A stretch of DNA of 64,000 nt from Actinomycetes bacterium (GTDB taxonomy: Bacteria > Actinomycetota > Thermoleophilia > RBG-16-64-13): assembly GCA_024637035.1 (NCBI GenBank), contig JAGXFW010000009.1, positions 1 through 64,000 of the forward strand, given 5' to 3'. Of this stretch, positions 8,815 to 16,992 are shown piece after piece. The notes under the pieces were generated by a model. It worked only from the letters and a program-made list of their open reading frames with translations. It did not search any database and had not been told where the DNA came from. Numbering within the stretch: position 1 is the first letter of the stretch; every line of letters starts with the position of its first letter. The position numbers and the translations under genes were made by a program.

Positions 8815-9771
8815 CTAGGTCGTCGAAAGTGATATCCGTTCTTCGGGTTCGAGCAGGCAGTCGCCGACGCAGGCGGGCTCGCAGGCGCAGTCGCACGGCT
8901 CCATGTGCACCGTGACGCTGGTGCCGGGGAAGCGGTCCTCGATGGCGTCCTCGAGTCTTTGCGAGATCTCGTGAGCTTGGTCGAGGTGCATGTCGCTATC
9001 CACGAGCACGTGAACGTCCACGAAGCGGGTGGGCCCGGCTTTTCGGGTGCGCAGCTTGTGATACGCGCGGATCGTGGGCTTGAGCGCGAGGATCTGACCG
9101 CGTATCCACTCCTCCTCTTCGTCGAGGCTCACGTCCATGAGATCGCGGATGGCATGGACTGTAAGGCGGTAGGCTGCGCTCATGATGAGAAGAGCGACCG
9201 CTATCCCGGCAACCGGGTCGAGCCAGTCGAGGTCGACCGTGGGTAGCACCCTGTGCCCCACCCAGATCAGGGCGAGGCCGCCCATGACGCCGACTGAGGT
9301 ATAGACGTCAGTGCGCAGATGCCACGCATCGGCCTGCAAGGCTACCGAGTCCGTCTCCGAGCCCACTCGGAAGAGCATGCGCGAAACCAACGTGTTGACG
9401 ATCGCCGAGACGAGCATGATGGCGATGCCCCAGCCGACCAGCGAGATCGGCCCCGGGTGGCGGAGTTTGTCCACGGCTTCGACGATGATCCAGATCGCAG
9501 CGGCGAAGATGAGGAGTGCTTCGGCAACCCCCGACAGGTTCTCCACCTTGCCGTGACCGAAAGGATGCTCGTCGTCGGCGGGCCGACCAGAACGCCGTAC
9601 CGCGAATAGAGCGATCACGGAAGCAGCGAGGTCCATGCCCGAATGGATCGCCTCCGAAAGAACGGCCACCGATCCGATGGTGATCCCCACGATCAGCTTG
9701 AGCACCACGAGCGTGGTGTTCGAAGCCACCGAGATCCACGCCGCTCTAGCTTTGCGCCCCTGCGCTTCCAC
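8815..9771 (-). CDS. Cation diffusion facilitator metal exporter with Cys-rich tail
   Basis: A 318-residue CDF-family antiporter that exports divalent metal ions (Zn, Fe, Mn, Co or Cd) in exchange for protons across the inner membrane. There are six membrane helices in about residues 12-210. The metal site has His43-x3-Asp47 (SEAIHSGMDL) and His151-x3-Asp155 (ADAWHLRTD). A cytoplasmic domain follows (TRFVDVHVLVDSDMHLDQAH). The C-terminus carries Cys293, 295, 297, 301 and 305, an unusual metal-binding tail. Start GTG 9771 has GAAGGGAG about five bases upstream; the open frame extends to 10236 but would overlap the divergent dehydratase gene and lacks family content. Confidence 0.9.
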   Translation of the reverse strand: MEAQGRKARAAWISVASNTTLVVLKLIVGITIGSVAVLSEAIHSGMDLAASVIALFAVRRSGRPADDEHPFGHGKVENLSGVAEALLIFAAAIWIIVEAVDKLRHPGPISLVGWGIAIMLVSAIVNTLVSRMLFRVGSETDSVALQADAWHLRTDVYTSVGVMGGLALIWVGHRVLPTVDLDWLDPVAGIAVALLIMSAAYRLTVHAIRDLMDVSLDEEEEWIRGQILALKPTIRAYHKLRTRKAGPTRFVDVHVLVDSDMHLDQAHEISQRLEDAIEDRFPGTSVTVHMEPCDCACEPACVGDCLLEPEERISLSTT

Positions 9772-9978
9772 CACGGCTCCCTTCGACAACAAGCCCCGAG
9801 GGATACTGTCCCACGGGGCCAAAGGCTTCCGCTGCCCACGAAGGGCCCGGCCCGCACCGGGTGATTCGGCGCGGCCTGTTCCGATTGCGACTTCGAGTTT
9901 ACTCTGATGCGCAGCCAGACGGCAACCCGGCCGGGTTGCCGTGGCGCCCGGCACTGCTCCCGCCGCGCCGCCACGGGA

Positions 9979-9984
9979 TAGAAT
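9979..9984 (+). promoter_or_regulatory. -10 box close to the dehydratase start
   Basis: TAGAAT, a five-of-six match to TATAAT, lies nine bases before the ATG at 9994, so the mRNA would begin within about three bases of the start codon. No Shine-Dalgarno sequence is present between them. Confidence 0.4.
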
Positions 9985-9993
9985 GCTTGCACG

Positions 9994-11514
9994 ATGCCTA
10001 CGCCCCCCGCGCAGACGATCCGCCTCCATGTCGCCGACGATGTGGTCATCGCTCGGGTCGACATCCCTGCGGGGACCCTTCTGACGAACGAAGGCGTTCA
10101 CACGGTCTCTTCCATCCCTGCTGGACACAAGATAGCGGCGGCCGCCGTCGAGCGCGGCGCTCCCGTCCGGCGCTATGGCGAGGTCATCGGGTTCGCCACC
10201 ATGGACATCTTGCCGGGTGAGCACGTGCACGTGCACAACCTAGCCTTTGGAGGACTCGAACGCGAACATGCCTTCGGCGCCGGCGTGCGGCCTGTCGAGT
10301 ATGTACGGCCCCCCGCTACCTTCCAGGGGATCGTGCGGACCGATGGCCGGGTGGCCACACGAAACTACCTCGGTGTGATCGCTTCGGTGGCCTGCTCGGC
10401 CGGGGTCGCTCGGTTGATCGCCGACCACTTCCGTGGCCGCCTCGCCGACTATCCCAACGTCGACGGCGTGGTCGCCCTCACGCACGCCACCGGCTGCGGC
10501 ATGGCGATCACGGGCGAGGGCATGGACATGCTGCGTCGCACGCTCACCGGGCACGTCCGCCACCCGAACTTCTTCGCGACCCTCGCCGTCGGCCTGGGCT
10601 GTGAGGTCAACCAGGTGGACGCCTGGTTCCAATGCGCCGAGCTGGAGCCCTCCGACGGGCTGCATGTACTCGACATCCAGCGGGAGGGCGGCACGGCTGC
10701 GACGGTGAGGGCGGGCATCGCCCGCATCGAAGCGCTCCTCCCGGCCGCGAACGCCATCGAGCGCCGCCCTGTCTCCGCGGAGCACCTCGTGGTGGGACTC
10801 GAGTGCGGTGGCTCCGACGGGTACTCAGGCATCAGCGCCAACCCGGCGCTGGGCGCGGCCGCCGACCTTCTGGTGCGCCACGGCGGTACGGCCATCCTCT
10901 CGGAGACACCCGAGATCTACGGGGCCGAGCACCTGTTGACATGCCGGGCGGCGTCACGGGAAGTGGGCGAGAAGCTCCTCGCCCGTATCCGCTGGTGGGA
11001 AGACTACGCCGCCGGGAACCACGCAGAACTCGACAACAACCCGTCTCCGGGGAACAAGGCCGGGGGTCTCACGACCATCTTGGAGAAGTCGCTCGGGGCC
11101 GCGGCCAAAGGCGGCACGACGACGCTGCAGGCCGTGTACGAGTACGCCGAGCCGGTCGTCGCTCGGGGCCTTGTCTTCATGGACACGCCCGGGTACGACA
11201 CGGTGTCGGTGACCGGGCAGGTGGCCGGCGGAGCCAACCTGGTGTGTTTCACCACCGGACGCGGGTCGGTGGCGGGATGCGTGCCCTCACCCATGATCAA
11301 GATCGCCACCAATTCCCGCCTCTACCATCACATGGAGGGCGACATGGATGTCGACTGCGGCACCATCATCGACGGCACCGAGACCGTGGAACAGGCAGGG
11401 GAGCGCATCTTCCAGCTGATGCTCGAGACGGCGTCGGGTGGGCGCACGAAGTCCGAAGCGCTCGGCCTTGGAGAAGCGGAGTTCTCGCCCTGGGTGGTGG
11501 GAGCGACCTTCTGA
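9994..11514 (+). CDS. UxaA/GarD-family sugar-acid dehydratase
   Basis: A 506-residue protein of the altronate/galactarate dehydratase family, which removes water from hexonates or hexarates to give 2-keto-3-deoxy acids; the family uses iron. The N-terminal SAF domain covers about residues 1-75 (DDVVIARVDIPAG). The catalytic region follows, with VRTDGRVATRNYLGVI, THATGCGM, GLECGGSDGYSGISANPA, NPSPGNKAGGLTTILEKS and the C-terminal CVPSPMIKIATNS. Length is normal for the single-chain form. No sugar transporter or dehydrogenase is adjacent, so the substrate is open. It is divergent from the CDF exporter. Its near-leaderless start is described separately. Confidence 0.88.
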   Translation: MPTPPAQTIRLHVADDVVIARVDIPAGTLLTNEGVHTVSSIPAGHKIAAAAVERGAPVRRYGEVIGFATMDILPGEHVHVHNLAFGGLEREHAFGAGVRPVEYVRPPATFQGIVRTDGRVATRNYLGVIASVACSAGVARLIADHFRGRLADYPNVDGVVALTHATGCGMAITGEGMDMLRRTLTGHVRHPNFFATLAVGLGCEVNQVDAWFQCAELEPSDGLHVLDIQREGGTAATVRAGIARIEALLPAANAIERRPVSAEHLVVGLECGGSDGYSGISANPALGAAADLLVRHGGTAILSETPEIYGAEHLLTCRAASREVGEKLLARIRWWEDYAAGNHAELDNNPSPGNKAGGLTTILEKSLGAAAKGGTTTLQAVYEYAEPVVARGLVFMDTPGYDTVSVTGQVAGGANLVCFTTGRGSVAGCVPSPMIKIATNSRLYHHMEGDMDVDCGTIIDGTETVEQAGERIFQLMLETASGGRTKSEALGLGEAEFSPWVVGATF

Positions 11515-11520
11515 TCAGGC

Positions 11521-11784
11521 GAACTCGCAGATCCAGCGACCCTCGATCTCGCGGCGGGGATGGATGCGTACGTTGCCGTGGAGGCCATGGCATCTGATCG
11601 GCCCTATCGGGCTGCTTCGGACGTCACCGAGATCGTGGCCGAGATCCAGCGCGAGTCCGGCACTCAGTTCGACCCAGCGGTGGTGGCGGCGTTCGTCCGT
11701 GCGGTCCGCAGCGCTGGTCGGGACTTGGTGGTCAACTCCGCCGTGCGTGCGGCGACTCGTCCGCCCGTCGCGGGCGCTCGATAG
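11521..11784 (+). pseudogene. Fragment of an HD-GYP phosphodiesterase
   Basis: About 85 codons in frame encode the last third of an HD-GYP cyclic-di-GMP phosphodiesterase domain: MDAYVAVEAMASDRPYR followed by SGTQFDPAVVAAFVRAV, matching the family pattern of a DAYDAM-SDRPYR helix and the GTQFDP motif. The catalytic HD and HHE/GYP residues, normally more than 100 residues upstream, are missing because the dehydratase stop codon at 11512-11514 lies directly upstream in the same frame. The motif helix is itself altered (VAVEAM for VADAYDAM). An ATG at 11560 could start a 74-residue peptide, but it would have no enzyme activity. I read it as a decayed remnant. Confidence 0.6.
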
Positions 11785-11862
11785 GCGACCGCGACCCGAC
11801 AGCGTGGGGGGTAGGCAGCAACCCCAGAGTCGGGCGCGATCGAGTATGGGGCTTCGAGTGCT

Positions 11863-12717
11863 CTACGCTCCGTTCGCGACGGCGCCGCCGGCGGGACCGC
11901 TCGCGTGCGTCTGCGCCGTCGAGCGCTCCGGTCGCAAGAACAGCACACCCACGCCGATCAGGTAGGCCCAGTATGCGGCCACCTCCACCAGAGAGGGATT
12001 CCCGTTGTAGCCAACCAGTGCCTTGAGGAATACGCCGACGCCGACCTTCTCGTCGAGCACGCTGTTCATGTCCCAGAGATGCTCTACCACGACAGGGACC
12101 ACACCGACTTCTTGGAGTTCGTGCAGCCCGTACGCCAGCATCCCGGCGGCCAGCACGATGAGCAGGGCTCCGGTGGCGCGGAAGAACGCGCGCAGGTCGA
12201 GGCGGAGACCGCCACGATAGAGGCCGTACCCCAGCACCACGGCCACGGCGAGGCCGGCGACGCCGCCCACGGTGGCAGCGAGTGCATCGGTCGCCGAGAA
12301 CGAGGCGAACAGGAACAGTGCCGTCTCCAGGCCCTCGCGGCCAACGGCGGCGAAGGCCAAGATCCCGAGTGCCCAGCCAGAACCGATGCCCGCCGCCGCC
12401 TGCACCCGCCCGTCGATCTCCTGTTTCATGCGGACTGCCTGCGAGCGCATCCAGAAGATCATGAAGGTCAGGAGGCCTACCGCCACGAGACTCGCGACTC
12501 CCTCGAATACTTCAGCCGCAGTCTCGGAAAGGCTCCCTGCGGTGAGGGCGAGTCCCGCGCCCACGAGGGCGCTCATGACGACCGCCACACCTACGCCGTA
12601 CCACACGAACCGCCTCATCCCGAGCGCTCCGGTCTTCTGTACAGCCGCCAGCACCAAGCCCACGACCAAGGCGGCTTCGATGCCTTCTCGCAAGGTGATC
12701 AAGAACGACGTGACCAC
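11863..12717 (-). CDS. FTR1-family iron permease (EfeU-like)
   Basis: A 284-residue membrane protein with about seven helices. It carries the two REGxE iron-binding motifs of the FTR1/EfeU family: REGIE at residues 10-14 and REGLE at 127-131. The family imports ferric or oxidised ferrous iron in the inner membrane. GTG 12717 is chosen because GGAGGA lies four bases upstream; ATG 12738 is an in-frame alternative. There is no EfeO or EfeB partner gene beside it. A palindrome resembling a DtxR/IdeR iron box lies about 115 bases upstream at 12831-12844, which suggests repression when iron is plentiful. Confidence 0.9.
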   Translation of the reverse strand: MVTSFLITLREGIEAALVVGLVLAAVQKTGALGMRRFVWYGVGVAVVMSALVGAGLALTAGSLSETAAEVFEGVASLVAVGLLTFMIFWMRSQAVRMKQEIDGRVQAAAGIGSGWALGILAFAAVGREGLETALFLFASFSATDALAATVGGVAGLAVAVVLGYGLYRGGLRLDLRAFFRATGALLIVLAAGMLAYGLHELQEVGVVPVVVEHLWDMNSVLDEKVGVGVFLKALVGYNGNPSLVEVAAYWAYLIGVGVLFLRPERSTAQTHASGPAGGAVANGA

Positions 12718-12830
12718 GGTATCCTCCGTTTCCCCCATCGACTGACGTCGGCGCGCCCGGCTTTCCGCTGGTTCGGCGGGTCGAGCCCACCCGCGCAGTC
12801 AATGGAATTAGCATGACCTGCTCGTGGTAG

Positions 12831-12844
12831 TTAGGGTACCCTAA
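12831..12844 (-). promoter_or_regulatory. Candidate DtxR/IdeR-type iron box
   Basis: TTAGGGTACCCTAA is a perfect 14-base palindrome and matches the TTAGG-n4-CCTAA half-site pattern of DtxR/IdeR-family operators. It overlaps a possible minus-strand -10 box TACCCT that has TTGCAC 17 bases upstream. It precedes the iron permease gene, so iron-dependent repression is the natural reading. The protein that binds is not in the window. Confidence 0.6.
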
Positions 12845-13037
12845 ACCATCAGCGTGTGCAAGTTTCCCCTATCGCTTGCGTGTATTGCCAATCTAGGAGC
12901 ATACTGAGGTTGCTCGGTGGGGGGCTCGAGCTCAACAGATCGCGCGCGTTCGCGTTCCGACGTATCAGGAACCACTCGTCACAGCTCCCCTGTTCGAAGG
13001 GTATTGCGGTTTTGGAATCGTTTCGAGAGGAGTGACG

Positions 13038-16000
13038 ATGAGAAAGTCGCCGGATCTTCACATGCGCTATCGGCTGATGCCGGCCGAACGGACAGCAAGA
13101 ACCCGCGTTAGTGCCGTTGTTTCCGTGCTCGCGATCTTCAGCCTTTTCATCCTGGCCGGTTCTGACCCCGCCCACTCTGTAGCGTCCGACAACCAGCCTG
13201 TCGCAGCTTCCGCGGCTGGCAGCTTCGACTACGTGCCCGGGCAGATCCTGGTCAAGTTCAAGGAGGGTGTGGGTCCGACCAAGCGGGCGCAACTGCAGGC
13301 AGGTGCGGGGGTCCGGAAGGCGCTCAAAGCACTCGGGCCAAGAGGCAAGAAGGACGTACACCTCTTCGAGCTGGAAACCGGCGTGTCTGTGGACAGGGCC
13401 GTCAAGAAACTGAGAAGCAGCAGCGACGTCGCATCCGCCGAACCCAACTACATCCGGTATGCGACGACGATACCGATGCCGAACGATCCCTTCTTCGCGA
13501 AGCAATGGGGGCTGTTCAACAACGGGCAGACGATCAAGGGGGTCTCCGGGCGGGTGGACGCCGACATCGATGCGGAGGTCGCCTGGTTCACTTCTGAGAG
13601 GGGCGATTCCAACCCCGTCACCGTGGCGGTCATCGATACCGGCATCGATCAGACCCACCCTGATCTCCAGAACAGCCTGTGGCAGAACCCTGGTGAGATA
13701 GCGGGCAACGGCGTCGACGACGACGCCAACGGATACGTTGACGACATCAACGGCTACAACATGGCCGGCATCTCCCAAACGCACATCAACGCCGTGTGGA
13801 ACATCGGCGAGACGAACGCCAACTGGAGAGGTCAGTCGATACTAGGCACCGGCCGGCCGCTCACCCAAGTGGGCCTGTTCGTGGGCCGGGTGGGGACCCC
13901 GACCTCCACGATCGAGATCGTGGTGCGTGACGCCCTGACCGGCTCCAACTTGGCGACGGCGTCCATAGCCGCGGGCGATGTAGGCACCACGGCCGGGGTC
14001 GTCACCGTGACCCTGAGCGCTCCCATCACCTTGAGTGCGAAGACCTACTACATCTTGTTCAGGGCGACCACCACCAGCGCTACCGACTACTATCAGGTGT
14101 ACGGCAATGCCTCCAGTCTCGCCAGCTACAAGTCGGACCCCTACAGAGGCGGCATGCAGCATTGGTGGGACGGTACGACCTGGTCGGTCGACACCGACGA
14201 CGACTGGTTCTTCACTACCAACGCCAACGCCAATCCTCAGGATGACAGCGGCCACGGAACTCACGTGAGCGGCATCATCGGGGCCAAGATCGACAACGCC
14301 GTGGGCATCGCGGGTGTTTCCTATGGAGCCCGGATCATGGTCATAAAGGCCGGGAGCTCCAACGGCTCCTTCAGAACCAGCGACATCATCGAGGCCCTCT
14401 ACTACGCCGCCGACAACGGAGCCAAGGTCATCAACATGAGCTTCGGCAGCGGGGCTACCGTGGACTCGGAGCGGGAAGCCGTCCTCGACGCGTACGGCAA
14501 GGGGGCCTCGCTGTTCGCGGCTGCGGGCAACGACGGAGCCAATGCGCACAACTTCCCGGCCAGCTACGCGCGCGTCGTCAGCGTGGCCGCCACGACGAAC
14601 CTTGATACCAGGGCCTCCTTCTCCAACTACAACGCCAGCGTCGACGTCTCGGCTCCCGGCGAGAACATCTACAGCACGATGCCTACCTATGCGGTCGGCT
14701 TGAACAGTGCCGGGGTCGCCCAGCACTACGATTATCTGAGCGGCACTTCGATGGCCGCGCCTATGGTCGCGGGCCTGGCCGCTCTCGTCCTCAGCCGAAA
14801 CCCGGAGTACACGGCCGAGCAGGTGATGCAGGTGATCGAAACGAAGCTGGTCGACGACAAGGGAGGGCCCCCGGCCGGCTGGGATCAGTTCTTCGGTACC
14901 GGTCGGATAACGGGTATCCTCCTGGCGAACGAAGTGCTCGTCGGCAACAATCGGATCGACGGGAACTGGTGGGCGCCGGCGCCGCCCCCCAGTTCGACGA
15001 CGACCCACACTGAGTCCCTCGACAGCGCCGGAGATCGCAACGACATCTTCAGCATCGCTGTGGGGGAGGGTCAGCGGATCAAGGTCAGCTTGACTGCTCC
15101 CGCGGGAACGGATTTCGACCTCTATCTGTATCCACCCGGGACCACCGATGCCTCCCTGGCCGCGGGTGGATCGGGCAGCGCTGTGGCCTCGTCCACCGGC
15201 TCGACGTATCCCAAGGCGCTCAGCTACCAGCCCCCCGCGGGCGCGGGTGGCACGTACTACCTTCGGGTCAATGCCGCGTCGGGGCGCGGGAGCTACGTGA
15301 TCACCTACAGCGCGATGGATGCCGACAACGACATACCCGGCGTGCCCGCGCCGCCTTCACCCATCAACGACGCCCTGCAGTTCTTGTTCGACGAGAACGA
15401 TGTCTTCAGCGTGAGTCTGGCCGAGGGCGAGCAGATCATGACGAGTCTGATCGGGCAGCTGAACACCGATTTCGACCTGTATCTCTACCCGCCGGGCAGC
15501 GCCGACCTCTCGAGTGGCCCCGTGGCCACATCGGCCGGCAGCGGGTACCCCGAGAAGATCAAGTACGTGGTCCCAGCGGGCGCGGGCGGCACGTACTATC
15601 TGCGGGCGGCTTTCACCCCCGCCTCGTCCGGCACCTACGCGCTCGCCTACAACATCGGCCCGGCCGACGTCACACCGCCGATCACGTCACTGTCGACAAG
15701 CCCGGCCGTCCCCGACGGCGACAATGGCTGGTTCAAGACGGCGCCCACGATCACGTTGGCCTCGAATGAGCCGGGCGCGACCTACCTGCAATGGGGGGCG
15801 GACTGGAGCGGCTGGTGGCAGACCTACTCCAGTCCCTTCGCCGCCTACGAGGGTGACAACCCCCTCTACTACTACTCCGTCGATCTCTCGGAGAACCAAG
15901 AGACGACCCAAGTCAGCTCGATCAAGCTGGACATGACCGCGCCGTCGGCGCCCACGCTCCTCTCGGTTTCCGCCGATAGTGCGACCGCCGTCACGCTATC

Positions 16001-16931
16001 CTGGGGAGCCGCCGGCGATCCCGTGAGCGGCGTCTCCGGCTACCGGATCTACGACGGCGATTTCTCGGTGCTCCTGGGCAGCACCAGTGCCGTTTCCCGC
16101 CAACTCACCGGCGTCACGCCGGGTATCCAGAAGCGGTACTACGTGACCGCGGTGGACAACGCCGGCAATGAGTCGGGCCCAAGCAACACGGCCACGATCG
16201 CCACGGTGCCCACTGGAACCGACGTGCCGGTCACGATGAACGCGGTCACGTTGGTGTTCTCCGCGGTACTGACCGGAGGGGGCGTCACAGTGGCCGGCAG
16301 CCCCGACCCGCCGGCAAACCAGACCCAGACAGGCTTCCAAGTGAACGGCGTCTACTACGACGTGTCCTCGACCGCCGTGTACTCGGGACCCATCACGATC
16401 ACGTTGCCGTACGATCCCGGCTTCCTCGGTGACCCGCAGACCCTGCGGCTGTACCACTATGACAAGGTCCTTGACTCGTGGATCGATGTGACCACTGCGG
16501 TCGATACGACCAACCACACGATCAGCGGTGTGGTCACCTCCCTCTCGCCGTTTGCCACCGGTGTGCCGAAAAGGGTGTTCGGCGGGTTCGGGCAGCCCCT
16601 AGGTGCCGGCATCAAGGCGTTCAAGCTTGGCCAGATCGTGCCCGTCAAGTTTCAGCTCAGGGATGAACTCGGAAGCCCCGTGGCCGACGCGGTCGCCAGG
16701 ATCTACGTCGCGAAGGTCGTGGGCGGAGTCCCCGGGGTCGAGCAGCCGGGCACCTCGAACGTGCCCCAGTCGGGCAACACCTTCCGATACAACAAAGTCC
16801 AGGAGAAGTATGTGTTCAACCTTGAGACCAAGCCACCGACCAAGCCACTCTCCGCCGGCGTGTGGCAGATCAGAGTAGTGATGGACGACGGTGTCTCGTA
16901 CGTCGCCATGATCTCGCTGTCTTCTCGCTAG
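13038..16931 (+). CDS. Large secreted subtilisin-like serine protease
   Basis: A 1297-residue extracellular S8 peptidase. A signal anchor is at about residues 24-42. An inhibitor-like propeptide (VPGQILVKFKEGVG) covers about 65-140. The catalytic triad is Asp200 (VAVIDTGID), His406 (SGHGTHVSG) and Ser571 (LSGTSMAAP), with oxyanion Asn498 (AAAGNDG). Between Asp and His is an insertion of about 150 residues that looks like a separate beta-sandwich module. After the catalytic domain come two PPC-type domains (each with DFDLYLYPPG), an Ig/FN3 region and a C-terminal beta domain (PVKFQLRDELGSPV). ATG 13038 follows GAGAGGAG by six bases. No cell-wall sorting signal is seen. Confidence 0.93.
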   Translation: MRKSPDLHMRYRLMPAERTARTRVSAVVSVLAIFSLFILAGSDPAHSVASDNQPVAASAAGSFDYVPGQILVKFKEGVGPTKRAQLQAGAGVRKALKALGPRGKKDVHLFELETGVSVDRAVKKLRSSSDVASAEPNYIRYATTIPMPNDPFFAKQWGLFNNGQTIKGVSGRVDADIDAEVAWFTSERGDSNPVTVAVIDTGIDQTHPDLQNSLWQNPGEIAGNGVDDDANGYVDDINGYNMAGISQTHINAVWNIGETNANWRGQSILGTGRPLTQVGLFVGRVGTPTSTIEIVVRDALTGSNLATASIAAGDVGTTAGVVTVTLSAPITLSAKTYYILFRATTTSATDYYQVYGNASSLASYKSDPYRGGMQHWWDGTTWSVDTDDDWFFTTNANANPQDDSGHGTHVSGIIGAKIDNAVGIAGVSYGARIMVIKAGSSNGSFRTSDIIEALYYAADNGAKVINMSFGSGATVDSEREAVLDAYGKGASLFAAAGNDGANAHNFPASYARVVSVAATTNLDTRASFSNYNASVDVSAPGENIYSTMPTYAVGLNSAGVAQHYDYLSGTSMAAPMVAGLAALVLSRNPEYTAEQVMQVIETKLVDDKGGPPAGWDQFFGTGRITGILLANEVLVGNNRIDGNWWAPAPPPSSTTTHTESLDSAGDRNDIFSIAVGEGQRIKVSLTAPAGTDFDLYLYPPGTTDASLAAGGSGSAVASSTGSTYPKALSYQPPAGAGGTYYLRVNAASGRGSYVITYSAMDADNDIPGVPAPPSPINDALQFLFDENDVFSVSLAEGEQIMTSLIGQLNTDFDLYLYPPGSADLSSGPVATSAGSGYPEKIKYVVPAGAGGTYYLRAAFTPASSGTYALAYNIGPADVTPPITSLSTSPAVPDGDNGWFKTAPTITLASNEPGATYLQWGADWSGWWQTYSSPFAAYEGDNPLYYYSVDLSENQETTQVSSIKLDMTAPSAPTLLSVSADSATAVTLSWGAAGDPVSGVSGYRIYDGDFSVLLGSTSAVSRQLTGVTPGIQKRYYVTAVDNAGNESGPSNTATIATVPTGTDVPVTMNAVTLVFSAVLTGGGVTVAGSPDPPANQTQTGFQVNGVYYDVSSTAVYSGPITITLPYDPGFLGDPQTLRLYHYDKVLDSWIDVTTAVDTTNHTISGVVTSLSPFATGVPKRVFGGFGQPLGAGIKAFKLGQIVPVKFQLRDELGSPVADAVARIYVAKVVGGVPGVEQPGTSNVPQSGNTFRYNKVQEKYVFNLETKPPTKPLSAGVWQIRVVMDDGVSYVAMISLSSR

Positions 16932-16992
16932 GGCACGTGTCACACGCTCGACGTTGGATGTGCGATCTTCCGCGCGAAGTAGGGAGCCGCGC

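Noticed and set aside
9772-10236. N-terminal extension of the CDF exporter ORF
   Set aside because: It overlaps the divergent dehydratase gene and has no family similarity; GTG 9771 has a proper ribosome-binding site.
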